A stretch of 38,448 nucleotides of DNA from Reyranella sp. (GTDB taxonomy: Bacteria > Pseudomonadota > Alphaproteobacteria > Reyranellales > Reyranellaceae): positions 1 through 38,448 of the forward strand of contig JAKFVH010000111.1 in assembly GCA_021732285.1 (NCBI GenBank), read 5' to 3'. The notes under the pieces are model-generated. The model was not told where the DNA came from. It did no database searches and saw only the letters and a program-made list of their open reading frames with translations. Both the position numbers and the translations under genes were made by a program. Positions 1 to 8,173 of the stretch are shown one piece after another. Positions within the stretch are counted from its first letter, which is position 1, and each line of letters begins with the position of its first letter.

Positions 1-2
1 TG

Positions 3-695
3 ACCGATTTCGACCGCATCAACGCCAAGGAGATCCGCTTCGGCGTCGGCGCGACCAACGTCAAGACCGGCAACTTCGTCTACTTCGACAATCTCACCCA
101 CAAGATCGGGCCGCAGCATGTCATGGCCAGCGGCTCGCTGCCGCCCGGCTTCCCGGCTACCGAGGTCGACGGCGATTACTACTGGGACGGCGGCATCGTC
201 TCCAACACGCCCTTGCAGTGGGTGCTCGACAGCCGGCCACGCCAGGACACGCTCGCCTTCCAGGTCGATCTGTGGAGCGCGCGCGGCGAGCTGCCGCGCG
301 ACATGATCGAGGTTGATGTCCGCCAGAAGGACATCCGCTACTCCAGTCGCACGCGCAAAGGCACCGACGAGTTCCGCCGCATGCAGTCGATGCGCCGCGC
401 CGCCGCCAAGCTCTTGGACGGCATGCATCCCGAGCTGCGCCAGACGCCGGAGGCCGAGCTGCTCGCCCAGGAGGCGGACAGCAAGGTCTACAACATCGTC
501 CATCTGATCTATCACGCCCAGCGCTACGAGGGTTCGTCGAAGGACTACGAGTTCTCGCGCCGCACCATGGAAGAGCACTGGCAGAGCGGCTACAGCGACA
601 TGGAGCGCACGCTGCGTCATCCGGAAGTCCTGCAGCGGCCGCAAAGTGCCGATGGCGTGTTCACGTTCGATCTCAAGAGGCAAGGTCGAGAGTAG
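3..695 (+). CDS. Patatin-like phospholipase, C-terminal part (5' end outside window)
   Basis: The reading frame is open from the first bases of the window and ends at 695, so only the C-terminal ~230 residues are present. The segment reading [14 protein letters not shown] carries the Asp-Gly-Gly motif that supplies the catalytic Asp of the patatin Ser-Asp dyad. The Ser (GXSXG) motif would lie upstream of the window. The following ~150 residues, rich in Arg and Glu ([14 protein letters not shown]), look like the DUF3734 extension found in many proteobacterial patatins. Family role: acyl-ester hydrolysis of lipids. The acetoacetate decarboxylase and 3-hydroxybutyrate dehydrogenase genes downstream suggest a joint role in lipid or PHB-derived C4 metabolism; that link is inference. 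The gap to the next gene is only 31 bp, which is consistent with an operon. Confidence 0.88.
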   Translation, partial: TDFDRINAKEIRFGVGATNVKTGNFVYFDNLTHKIGPQHVMASGSLPPGFPATEVDGDYYWDGGIVSNTPLQWVLDSRPRQDTLAFQVDLWSARGELPRDMIEVDVRQKDIRYSSRTRKGTDEFRRMQSMRRAAAKLLDGMHPELRQTPEAELLAQEADSKVYNIVHLIYHAQRYEGSSKDYEFSRRTMEEHWQSGYSDMERTLRHPEVLQRPQSADGVFTFDLKRQGRE

Positions 696-726
696 CCCCC
701 TTCGTAGGGTGATTAGGAGCAGAGAG

Positions 727-1482
727 ATGAAGCTGGCCGACGTCCGCAAGAACGCCTTCGCGATGCCGCTCAACAATCCCGCCTATCCGCGCGGGCCGTA
801 CCGCTTCTACAATCGTGAATTCGTCGTCATCAGCTATCGCACCGATCCTGAGATCCTGCGCGCCGTCGTGCCCGAGCCGCTCGAAGTGGTGGGCGACACG
901 GTGAACTACGAATTCATCCGCATGCCCGATTCGACCGGCTTCGGCGACTACACCGAGACCGGCCAGGTGATCCCGGTGCGCTTCAAGGATGCCAAGGGCG
1001 AGGTGCAAGAGGGCGGCTACGTGCACGCCATGTATCTCGACGACAATTCGCCGATCGCCGGCGGCCGCGAGATCTGGGGTTTCCCCAAGAAGCTCGCCAC
1101 GCCCAAGATCAGCCACGAAAGCGAGACCCTGGTCTGCACCCTGCACTACGGCAGCGTGCTCTGCGTCAGCGCCACCATGGGCTACAAGCATCGCGAGATC
1201 GATCACGCACCGCTGCTCAAGAGCCTCGCCAAGCCCGCCTTCATGATCAAGATCATCCCGCACGTCGACTGCACGCCGCGCGTCTGCGAGCTGGTGCGCT
1301 ACTATACGGAGGACGTGACCCTGAAGGGCGCGTGGGCCGGGCCGGCGGCGCTGCAGCTCTTCGATCACGCCATGTGCGATGTCAATCGTCTGCCGGTGCG
1401 CCAGATCGTGTCGGCCAGCCACTTCGTCACTGACCTGACACTGGGTCTTGGTGAGGTCGTGTTCGACTACCTCGCCAAATAG
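727..1482 (+). CDS. adc: Acetoacetate decarboxylase
   Basis: The 251-residue product belongs to the ADC family, which decarboxylates acetoacetate to acetone and CO2 through a Schiff base on lysine. The block around residues 113-122 ([10 protein letters not shown]) matches the family active-site stretch; Lys121 and Lys122 correspond to the Schiff-base lysine and the neighbouring lysine that lowers its pKa. Glu62 and Arg65 in the segment YEFIRM are also in typical positions. Length matches the family (about 245-250). The ATG at 727 is preceded by AGGAGCAGAGAG, a good ribosome binding site, so I reject the longer upstream extension that overlaps the patatin gene. The next gene encodes 3-hydroxybutyrate dehydrogenase, whose product is the substrate of this enzyme, so the pair could route 3-hydroxybutyrate to acetone. 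Confidence 0.93.
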   Translation: MKLADVRKNAFAMPLNNPAYPRGPYRFYNREFVVISYRTDPEILRAVVPEPLEVVGDTVNYEFIRMPDSTGFGDYTETGQVIPVRFKDAKGEVQEGGYVHAMYLDDNSPIAGGREIWGFPKKLATPKISHESETLVCTLHYGSVLCVSATMGYKHREIDHAPLLKSLAKPAFMIKIIPHVDCTPRVCELVRYYTEDVTLKGAWAGPAALQLFDHAMCDVNRLPVRQIVSASHFVTDLTLGLGEVVFDYLAK

Positions 1483-1485
1483 TCC

Positions 1486-1609
1486 TTCCTCCCCAGCGAA
1501 GCTGGGGAGGTGCCCGCGCAGCGGGCGGAGGGGTCATGAGCTTCAAGACCGTTGCTCATGACCCCTCCGGCCCTACGGGCCACCTCCCCACGCAAAGCGT
1601 GGGGAGGAA
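1486..1609. repeat. Composite palindromic repeat, family A, copy 1
   Basis: Terminal inverted arms TTCCTCCCC / GGGGAGGAA enclose three nested stem-loops: a CTCCCCAGC-type hairpin at the left, a long central dyad (GGAGGGGTCATGAGC / GCTCATGACCCCTCC) and a second GC-rich hairpin at the right. The same architecture, with different loop sequences, recurs at 34251-34385. It fills the gap between adc and bdhA and encodes nothing. It resembles a small non-autonomous palindromic element (MITE/REP-like). Confidence 0.85.
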
Positions 1610-1637
1610 AAATCGCAACGAGAAAGGGATCGTTTTC

Positions 1638-2420
1638 ATGTCCAACTTCAAAGGAAGAGTTGCCATCGTCACCGGTGCGGCGAGCGGCATCGGCAAGCAG
1701 GTGGCGCTCCGCCTCGCCGCCGAAGGCGCCATCCCCGTGATCGCTGATCTCAACCTCGATGCCGCGAGCGCCACAGCCAAGGAAATCCAGGCCAAGGGTA
1801 GCGATGCCTTCGCCGTCGCCATGAACGTCGTCGACGAGGCCCAGGTCGAGAAGGGCGTGGCCGACACCGTTGCCAAGTACGGCAAGGTCGACATCCTGGT
1901 GAGCAACGCCGGCATCCAGATCGTGAAGCCGATCGTCGACTTCCCCTTCGCCGACTGGAAGAAGCTTCTGGCCATCCATCTCGACGGCGCCTTCCTCACC
2001 ACCAAGGCCTGCCTGAAGCACATGTACGCCGCCAAGTACGGCCGCGTCGTCTACATGGGCTCGGTCCATTCCAAGGAAGCGTCCAAGCTCAAGGCGCCTT
2101 ACGTCACCGCCAAGCACGGCCTGATCGGGCTCGCCAAGGTGCTGGCCAAGGAGGGCGCGGAGTACAACGTGTCGGCCAACGTCGTCTGCCCGGGCTTCGT
2201 GCGCACGCCCCTGGTCGACAAGCAGATCCCCGAGCAGGCCAAGGAGCTCAACATCAGCGAAGCCGACGTCATCAAGCATGTCATGCTGAAGGACACCGTC
2301 GACAGCCAGTTCACCACCACTGACGAAGTGGCTGATGCGGTTCTCTATTTTGCCGGAGCGTCCAGTACCGCACTGACCGGCCAGTCGATGGTGGTGAGCC
2401 ACGGCTGGTTCATGCAGTAG
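1638..2420 (+). CDS. bdhA: 3-hydroxybutyrate dehydrogenase (short-chain dehydrogenase)
   Basis: The 260-residue product is a classical SDR. It has the NAD-binding TGAASGIG motif (residues 12-19), an NAG at 90-92 and the catalytic triad Ser142, Tyr155 and Lys159 in the block SVHSKEASKLKAPYVTAKHG. The SVHS and APYVTAKHG spelling, the 260-residue length and the Gln-rich C-terminal end are typical of D-3-hydroxybutyrate dehydrogenases, which interconvert 3-hydroxybutyrate and acetoacetate with NAD. I start at ATG 1638, preceded by AGAAAGGGAT; a longer frame upstream would run through repeat A. Its substrate/product relation to the adjacent adc supports the assignment. Confidence 0.9.
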   Translation: MSNFKGRVAIVTGAASGIGKQVALRLAAEGAIPVIADLNLDAASATAKEIQAKGSDAFAVAMNVVDEAQVEKGVADTVAKYGKVDILVSNAGIQIVKPIVDFPFADWKKLLAIHLDGAFLTTKACLKHMYAAKYGRVVYMGSVHSKEASKLKAPYVTAKHGLIGLAKVLAKEGAEYNVSANVVCPGFVRTPLVDKQIPEQAKELNISEADVIKHVMLKDTVDSQFTTTDEVADAVLYFAGASSTALTGQSMVVSHGWFMQ

Positions 2421-2477
2421 AGCGCGGCTTCCAGTCAGTTGGAACCGCTCGCGGTTCCAACTGACTGGAAACGCGCT
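2421..2477. repeat. Long perfect hairpin downstream of bdhA
   Basis: A 20-bp perfect inverted repeat (2429-2448 and 2451-2470) is separated by only TC, with outer arms AGCGCG and CGCGCT extending the dyad. It starts directly after the bdhA stop codon. No T-tract follows, so it is either a strong mRNA 3' stabiliser or a small palindromic repeat element rather than a standard rho-independent terminator. Confidence 0.7.
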
Positions 2478-2533
2478 ATCCCGGGCTGAATTCAGCCGGA
2501 CGGATTGTGCATAAGCCGCGCATCTGGGCAGTT

Positions 2534-2563
2534 CGGGGTGTGTTGCAAGGTTGCAACGCCCCG
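2534..2563. promoter_or_regulatory. Dyad upstream of the OmpA-family gene
   Basis: GTTGCAA-GG-TTGCAAC (2542-2557) is flanked by CGGGG / CCCCG, giving a 30-bp interrupted dyad about 90 bp before the OmpA-like start codon. It could be an operator or a leader RNA hairpin. No regulator can be named from the sequence. Confidence 0.4.
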
Positions 2564-2602
2564 GACCGATAAGACGCGGCCAAGCAACTCATGCCGAAGG
2601 GG

Positions 2603-2637
2603 CCTCGTTGGTTGGGGGTACTCGCATCCAAACGAGG
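2603..2637 (+). promoter_or_regulatory. Leader hairpin masking the ribosome binding site of the OmpA-family gene
   Basis: CCTCGTT at 2603-2609 pairs with AACGAGG at 2631-2637, extended by GG/CC pairs. The 3' arm contains most of the Shine-Dalgarno sequence GAGGGA that precedes ATG 2649. The layout would allow translational control by RNA folding; that is inference. Confidence 0.35.
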
Positions 2638-2648
2638 GAACCCTCTGC

Positions 2649-3596
2649 ATGTTCAAGAAGTCATTGCTGGCCGCCGCCGCAGCCATTGTGTTGCCGGTCG
2701 CCGCGAACGCCCAGACCGGCACGGCCTATCCGGGCTTCTACGTCGGCGCTGAAGGTGGCCTGAACTGGCTGCTCAACAACAACAGCTACCAGATGGACAC
2801 AGGCTGGGCCGCCGGCGGCAAGCTCGGCTACGACTTCGTCGGTCCCCGCGTCGAGTTGGAGGGCCTGTACCGTTCCAATACCGGCACCAGTAACGTCCTC
2901 TTCCCGGGTGGCGTGGCCAACGTGCGTGGCCGCATCGACCAGGTCTCGGTGATGGCCAACCTGCTCTATGACTTCATGCCGACATCGGCGTTCACGCCGT
3001 TCATCGGCGCCGGCGCGGGTATCGCCTTCGTCGATTCGACGATCCAGGGCTGCAACATGTGCAGCACCCAGTTCGCCTATCAGGGCATCATCGGCGTCGC
3101 CTGGAACATCACCGAGGCGTTCCGCCTCAGTGTCGATGGCCGCTACTTCGGCACTACCAACCCGGGCGCCTACCAGAACAACAACATCATGACCATGCTG
3201 AGCTTGAGCTACAAGTTCGGCCAGCCCGAAGTGGCGCCTCCGCCGCCCCCGCCGCCGCAGGTGACGCCGCCCTCGTTCATGGTGTTCTTCGACTGGGATC
3301 GCGCCAACCTGTCCGACCAGGCGCTGAACACGATCCGCCAGGCCGCCGCCGCCTTCAAGTCGAAGGGCAGCGCCCGCATCACCGCCACCGGCCACACCGA
3401 CACGTCGGGCCCGGAGAGCTACAACATGGCGCTGTCGCTCAGGCGCGCCAACGCGGTCAAGGACGCTCTGGTGCGCGAAGGCGTGCCGGCCGCCGCCATC
3501 ACCGTGATCGGCCGCGGCGAGTCGCAACCCTTGGTGCCGACCGGCGATGGCGTGCGCGAACCGCAGAACCGTCGCGTCGAGATCGTCGTTCAGTAA
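2649..3596 (+). CDS. OmpA-family outer membrane protein
   Basis: The 315-residue product has a signal peptide (residues 1-21, ending in ANA-Q). A predicted eight-strand beta-barrel follows (about 28-195, starting GFYVGAEGGLNW and ending LSLSYKF), then a Pro-rich linker (about 197-207) and a C-terminal OmpA peptidoglycan-binding domain. The latter shows VFFDWDRANLS, TGHTDTSGPESYN and the closing QNRRVEIVV, all canonical. Family role: tethering the outer membrane to peptidoglycan and structural or porin function. The start at ATG 2649 is chosen because it gives the signal peptide and is preceded by GAGGGAACC. It is monocistronic, with a regulatory-looking leader and a strong terminator. The barrel holds a short Cys pair (CNMC) that may form a disulfide in a loop. 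Confidence 0.93.
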   Translation: MFKKSLLAAAAAIVLPVAANAQTGTAYPGFYVGAEGGLNWLLNNNSYQMDTGWAAGGKLGYDFVGPRVELEGLYRSNTGTSNVLFPGGVANVRGRIDQVSVMANLLYDFMPTSAFTPFIGAGAGIAFVDSTIQGCNMCSTQFAYQGIIGVAWNITEAFRLSVDGRYFGTTNPGAYQNNNIMTMLSLSYKFGQPEVAPPPPPPPQVTPPSFMVFFDWDRANLSDQALNTIRQAAAAFKSKGSARITATGHTDTSGPESYNMALSLRRANAVKDALVREGVPAAAITVIGRGESQPLVPTGDGVREPQNRRVEIVVQ

Positions 3597-3622
3597 GCGA
3601 AAAGCCAACCTCCATTGGCGGA

Positions 3623-3654
3623 ACGGCCGGGCAAATCCCGGCCGTTTCCATTTG
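3623..3654 (+). terminator. Rho-independent terminator of the OmpA-family gene
   Basis: AACGGCCGGG (3623-3632) and CCCGGCCGTT (3638-3647) form a perfect 10-bp stem with a 5-nt loop, followed by TCCATTT. It begins 26 bp after the stop codon. Confidence 0.8.
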
Positions 3655-3687
3655 CGCCGCCGCCAAGCGCACGGGCACAGTCGCGCC

Positions 3688-6003
3688 ATGCCCGATCACG
3701 ACGCTCACGACATCATCGTGCTGTTCAGCGCGCGCAGCCGCGACGCCTATGCCACCGAGGCCACGGCGCGCGGCGAGACCTACAGCTTCACCGACGCCTG
3801 GGGCCTGCCGCGCACCTGGGTCAAAGGCGAATATGCCTATCTCGCGCCCAACGCCGCGGGGCTGCTGTTGGCGCGCTGCAATCTCAAACACCACTTGGTC
3901 GAGGAAGCTGCGCTCGACGCAGCGCGTCTCGCGCGTTGTCGTGCGCTCCTGATCCCCAACGCCGGTCATCTGGCGCCCGAGACCATCGCCCGCATCGAAG
4001 CGTGGCTGACGGGCGATCGCCACCTGATCGTGACCGGCAAGACCAACTTGCCGCCACATCTGCTCGGGCTCCAATCGTGCGAGCCTGCACAGGTGCAGGG
4101 TTACACCGGCTGGCGTTGGCGACCCGGCGCGCCGTTTGCCGGCGACGCCTGGGAGACGCTCTACGTCAGCGGCTACAAGGGCCATCCTGTGCATCGCATC
4201 GTGCCGGCCGAGGAGAGCCGCGTGCTCGCCGACCTGGTCGAACTGTCAGGCGATCTCAGCGACGCCACGGCCGCCACGGTGGGCGAGCTTGGCCCGGCCA
4301 TCGTGCTCACCGACAGGACCGTCTACGTCGCCAACCAGGTGTTCGAGCTGATCGGCGGCATGATGCAGGCTCATCTCAACGTCGAGGCAGTGCGCCATTG
4401 GGCCAACGCCACGCACTGGGGCGACACCCTGCTGTTCTTCCTGCGCGGGCTGATGCGCGAGGTCGGGCTGTCGTCGCTGTGGCGTACCCGGCTGCGCTCG
4501 TTCGGCACCTATGACGGCGTGCTGTCGTTCCGCCACGACGTCCATGGCATGCGCGACTACACCTTCCTCGACTACCAGATCGAGAACCTGATCCCGGCGA
4601 GCTACGACATCGAGGACCCGACCTTCTCGACCAACATCGACGAGGCGATGGCGCGCGACTGGGTCGAGCGCACCACCCAGCACAGCTTCATCGAACCGGC
4701 GCTGCACAACGACAGCTCGATCGGCGATCCGCCGACGGCGATCTTCGGCAAGGGCCTGTTCGAGCACGTCTCCAAGGCGGGCAAGAGCCTCGGCATCACC
4801 ATCTGCACCTGCGGCCGCCACGCCGGCGGCCACATGCATCCCGAGACGATCGATGCGATGGATTACCTCTACGCCCAGGACAAGATGATCCTCGGCCTCT
4901 GCACCTTCTGCTACTACCATATGATCGAATACGGCGTGCGCGATCCCAGCGTCATGGTGGGCGGCACGATCGGCGAGAAGCCGCTGACCTACGTCACCGA
5001 CGTGCGACGCACCATCGCCACCTCGGGCATCTGGTTCCCCTTCCGGCCGGTCGTCACCACCGACAAAGAATGGCGCAAGCTGCGTGGCTGGGATCGCACG
5101 CACGAATACGATGCCGCCTACGAGCTGGTCGAGACCATCTTCGCCGGCCACAGCGCGCGCCGGCCGGGTGTCGAGGACCGGCTGGAGAACGGCGTCTATT
5201 CCTTCCAGTACCATCCCGAGCTGGCGCGCGATCCCTCGGTCAACAACGGCAAGGGCACGCTCGACTACGTGCGCTACTGCATCAACCTCGCCGAGCGCTC
5301 CAACTACTGGATCGCCACGCAAGCCGAGCTCTACCAGCGCATGGCCGACTATGAGGGGCTGGGATTCGACGTACGCGACGGCGGCCGCGAAGTCACGATC
5401 TCCAACCCGACCGACCGGCGCATTTCGGCGATGATGATCGAGCAGCGCCTGCCCTTCGGCAGCGTCTCGCTGGGCGATCAGGAGTTGATACACGTCGCCG
5501 ACGGCGCCTTCGTCACGGTCCCGCCCCTCGACCCGGGCGCCTCGCTGACGCTCCGCTTCAAGCCCGAGACGGTCGAAGCCGTGCTGGTGCGACAGCCCTC
5601 CAACAAGGGCCTGGTGGTGCTCGATGCACGGCACGACCCACGAAGAGGCGAAGCGCGCATCACCGTAAGCGTCTGCCGCAGCCAGCCGCTCAGCATCGAG
5701 GGCGTCGATCCCGAGGGCGTCTATCGCGTGCAGATCGACAACCAGCCGCCACAGGATGTCGCCGTGCGCACCGTGCGCACCATCCAGGCGCTGCTGAGTG
5801 AAAAGACCGACGCCGCCCATGGCCGCAGCCGGCGCGCCGTCACACCCGGCACGACGCGCTTTCTCGACCTTTTGGTCGAAGGCGAAGAGAACCGGTTCGT
5901 CGAGCGCACGCTTCGCATCCGCCAACTGCCAGCCGACAAGGCTCGGCCGATCCGCGAGGCCCTCATCGCCGCCATTCCTGCCAAGCGCGGCCGGGTCACC
6001 TGA
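3688..6003 (+). CDS. Large NodB/polysaccharide-deacetylase-like protein with an N-terminal Rossmann-like region
   Basis: The 771-residue product has no close family I can name. Residues 1-240 look like a glutamine-amidotransferase/Rossmann-type region (short hydrophobic strands such as CRALLIPNAGHL, HLIVTGKTNL). The centre begins with LSFRHDVHG, where His283-Asp284 resemble the RHDVD motif 1 of NodB-fold deacetylases. Further His-rich strings (EPALHNDSS, CGRHAGGHMHPETIDAMDYL) could complete a metal site. The last ~170 residues look like beta-sandwich modules (DGGREVTISNPTDRR). No signal peptide is visible, so it is probably cytoplasmic. It could act on a carbohydrate, but the substrate is unknown. 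The ATG at 3688 follows the OmpA terminator; the frame extends upstream into the ompA gene but that part is not credible. Moderate confidence as a gene, low on function. Confidence 0.75.
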   Translation: MPDHDAHDIIVLFSARSRDAYATEATARGETYSFTDAWGLPRTWVKGEYAYLAPNAAGLLLARCNLKHHLVEEAALDAARLARCRALLIPNAGHLAPETIARIEAWLTGDRHLIVTGKTNLPPHLLGLQSCEPAQVQGYTGWRWRPGAPFAGDAWETLYVSGYKGHPVHRIVPAEESRVLADLVELSGDLSDATAATVGELGPAIVLTDRTVYVANQVFELIGGMMQAHLNVEAVRHWANATHWGDTLLFFLRGLMREVGLSSLWRTRLRSFGTYDGVLSFRHDVHGMRDYTFLDYQIENLIPASYDIEDPTFSTNIDEAMARDWVERTTQHSFIEPALHNDSSIGDPPTAIFGKGLFEHVSKAGKSLGITICTCGRHAGGHMHPETIDAMDYLYAQDKMILGLCTFCYYHMIEYGVRDPSVMVGGTIGEKPLTYVTDVRRTIATSGIWFPFRPVVTTDKEWRKLRGWDRTHEYDAAYELVETIFAGHSARRPGVEDRLENGVYSFQYHPELARDPSVNNGKGTLDYVRYCINLAERSNYWIATQAELYQRMADYEGLGFDVRDGGREVTISNPTDRRISAMMIEQRLPFGSVSLGDQELIHVADGAFVTVPPLDPGASLTLRFKPETVEAVLVRQPSNKGLVVLDARHDPRRGEARITVSVCRSQPLSIEGVDPEGVYRVQIDNQPPQDVAVRTVRTIQALLSEKTDAAHGRSRRAVTPGTTRFLDLLVEGEENRFVERTLRIRQLPADKARPIREALIAAIPAKRGRVT

Positions 6004-6065
6004 TGCGGCAGCCTTGACACCCAACATCGTCACGCGCAGCGTCGATGACTCGCCCGGGAGGAAAC

Positions 6066-7166
6066 ATGGCAACGACCCTTGGTTCCGTCGCAGCGCTCGC
6101 CGCGACGCTTGCACTGGCGGCCGCCGCGCTGCCGGCGACGGCCGCGACCTTCGTCTATGTCGGCTGTACCGACAGCAACGAGATCCACGTCCTGCAGCTC
6201 AACCCGCAGAACGGCGACCTCACGCCGGTCGAGAAAGCGACGATTCCCGGCATCACCAAGACGGCGGGCTCGACGCCGATGGCCATCAGCCCGGACAAGA
6301 AATTCCTGTTCGCCGCCACGCGCGGCGAGCCGATGGTGGCGGCGAGCTTCCGCATCGACCCCGCGACCGGCAAGCTCAGCCACATCGCCAACGGCCCGCT
6401 CGATGGCAGCATGGCCTATATCGCCACCGACCGCAGCGGCCGCTTCCTGCTCGCCGCCTCCTATCCCAACAACAAGGTCACGGTAAACCCGATCGCGCCC
6501 GACGGCACGGTGCAGGCGCCCAAGCAGGTCGTCCCGACCGAGCCCAACGCCCACGCCATCCAGCCCGACGCCTCCAATCGCTTCGTGCTGGCGACCAGCC
6601 TCGGCGGCAATCTCCTAAAACTGTTCCGCTTCGATGCCGCGACCGGAGCGCTCTCGCCCAACGATCCGCCGGCGGCGCCAGTGAAAGCGGGTGCCGGTCC
6701 ACGGCACTTCGCCTTCCATCCGACCAATGGACGGGTCTACCTGCTGAACGAACTCGACGCGTCGGTCTATGTCTTCGCCTACGACCCCAAGGCCGGCACG
6801 CTGAAGGAGCTGCAGGTGGTGGGCGCGCTGCCCGAGAAGAAGCCGGAGAAGATCTGGGCGGCCGACCTTCACCTGACGCCCGACGGCAAGTTCCTCTATG
6901 CCACCGAGCGCGGCACCAGTACGATCGCGGGCTTCAAGGTCGATCCTGGCGAGGGCACGCTGACGCCGATCGGGCATACCGCGACCGAGCAGCAGCCGCG
7001 CGGCTTCGCCATCGATCCCACTGGCCGCTATCTCCTGGCGGTGGGCCAACTCTCCAATTCGATGACCAGCTATGCCATCGATCCGGCGAGCGGCAAGCTC
7101 ACCAAGCTCAAGCAATATCCGATGGGCAAAAATCCCAACTGGGTGGAGATCGTCAATCTGCCCTGA
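6066..7166 (+). CDS. Secreted lactonase-family seven-bladed beta-propeller protein
   Basis: The 366-residue product starts with a signal peptide (residues 1-27, ending ATAA). It continues as repeats of the 6-phosphogluconolactonase/lactonase (YbhE) propeller type: FVYVGCTDSNEIHVLQLNPQNG, then PMAISPDKKFLFAA, AYIATDRSGRFLLAASY, HAIQPDASNRFVLATSL, HFAFHPTNGRVYLLNE, LHLTPDGKFLYATERG, FAIDPTGRYLLAVGQ. Length agrees with the family. The signal peptide argues against a pentose-phosphate role; periplasmic carbohydrate or lactone chemistry is more likely but unproven. ATG 6066 has an excellent RBS (GGGAGGAAAC). It lies 62 bp after the deacetylase-like gene and 29 bp before the dioxygenase gene, so the three are probably co-transcribed. 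Confidence 0.88.
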   Translation: MATTLGSVAALAATLALAAAALPATAATFVYVGCTDSNEIHVLQLNPQNGDLTPVEKATIPGITKTAGSTPMAISPDKKFLFAATRGEPMVAASFRIDPATGKLSHIANGPLDGSMAYIATDRSGRFLLAASYPNNKVTVNPIAPDGTVQAPKQVVPTEPNAHAIQPDASNRFVLATSLGGNLLKLFRFDAATGALSPNDPPAAPVKAGAGPRHFAFHPTNGRVYLLNELDASVYVFAYDPKAGTLKELQVVGALPEKKPEKIWAADLHLTPDGKFLYATERGTSTIAGFKVDPGEGTLTPIGHTATEQQPRGFAIDPTGRYLLAVGQLSNSMTSYAIDPASGKLTKLKQYPMGKNPNWVEIVNLP

Positions 7167-7195
7167 GACGGCTAGACTTCGGCCAGGAGGTCCCT

Positions 7196-8086
7196 ATGGC
7201 CCGCACGCTCGATATCGAACCGATCGACGCCACGTTCGGCGCCGTCGTCCGAGGCATCAAGGTGGCGGAAGCCGACGAGGCGACGTTCCGTGCCCTGTAC
7301 GACGCCTGGCTGAAATACGCGCTGCTGATCTTCCCCGACCAGCACCTCGCGCGCGACCACCAGATCGCCTTCGCCAAGCGCTTCGGACCGCTCGAGTTCG
7401 AGATGGCGGCGATCAGCAACGTCCGGTCGGACGGCACCCTCCGTCCGGAGAAGGACAACGACGATGTGATCAAGGTCCTGAAGGGCAACATGGGCTGGCA
7501 TCACGACAGCACCTACATGCCGGTGCAGGCCAAGGGCGCGGTGTTCAGCGCCGAGGAGGTCCCGACCGTCGGCGGCCGCACCGGCTTCGCCGACATGCGC
7601 GCCGCCTACGACGCGCTCGACGATGGCACCAAGAAGAGGATCGAAGGGCTGACGGCCTATCATTCGCTGCACTACAGCCAGTCCAAGCTCGGGCACGTCG
7701 CGAAGAAATCCGACGGCGAATACAGCGGCTACGGCTTCCATGACGGGCCGGTGCCGCTGCGGCCCCTGGTGAAGACGCATCCCGAGACCGGCCGCAAGTC
7801 GCTGCTGGTCGGCCGCCATGCCCACAACATCCCGGGCCTGGAGCAGGCCGACTCCGACCGTCTCATCCAGGAGCTGGTGGACTTCGCCTGCCAGCCGCCG
7901 CGCATCTATCACCACGACTGGACTGCCGGCGACGCCGTCGTGTGGGACAATCGCTGCCTGATGCACCAGGCGACGCCCTGGGACATGACCCAGCGCCGCA
8001 TCATGTGGCACAGCCGCATCGCCGGCGATCCCAAGAGCGAGTCGGCGCTCGTCATCCCGAGCGAAGCCGCCCAAGGGGCGGCGTAG
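7196..8086 (+). CDS. TauD/TfdA-family Fe(II)/2-oxoglutarate dioxygenase
   Basis: The 296-residue product has the 2-His-1-carboxylate iron site. His102-x-Asp104 lies in GWHHDSTY, the distal His257 in CLMHQATPWD, and Arg267/268 and Arg274 are in the 2-oxoglutarate carboxylate position. N-terminal IEPIDATFGAVVRGI and FPDQHLARDHQIAFAKRFG are typical of the alpha-ketoglutarate-dependent taurine/2,4-D dioxygenase family. The substrate cannot be read from sequence. Start ATG 7196 follows CCAGGAGGTCCCT. Oddity: the final ~12 residues (from VIPSEAAQGAA) and the stop codon are encoded by the left arm of palindromic repeat B, so an insertion has rewritten the C-terminus. Confidence 0.9.
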   Translation: MARTLDIEPIDATFGAVVRGIKVAEADEATFRALYDAWLKYALLIFPDQHLARDHQIAFAKRFGPLEFEMAAISNVRSDGTLRPEKDNDDVIKVLKGNMGWHHDSTYMPVQAKGAVFSAEEVPTVGGRTGFADMRAAYDALDDGTKKRIEGLTAYHSLHYSQSKLGHVAKKSDGEYSGYGFHDGPVPLRPLVKTHPETGRKSLLVGRHAHNIPGLEQADSDRLIQELVDFACQPPRIYHHDWTAGDAVVWDNRCLMHQATPWDMTQRRIMWHSRIAGDPKSESALVIPSEAAQGAA

Positions 8087-8170
8087 CCGAGGGACCTCTT
8101 CTTGTCGGCGCACCGACAGAACAGGTCCCTCCACTACGCCTCGCTGCGCTCGGCTCCGGTCGGGATGACG
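8050..8170. repeat. Palindromic repeat, family B, copy 1
   Basis: Terminal inverted arms CGTCATCCCG (8050-8059) and CGGGATGACG (8161-8170) bracket further complementary blocks (CGAGGGACCT / AGGTCCCTCC). A second copy is at 36973-37081. The left ~37 bp are translated as the end of the TauD-like protein. Confidence 0.85.
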
Positions 8171-8173
8171 GTA

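Noticed and set aside
4246-6114. Long minus-strand frame opposite the deacetylase-like gene
   Set aside because: High GC leaves long antisense frames; the translation is low-complexity and lacks any start signal or domain, while the plus strand has coherent motifs.
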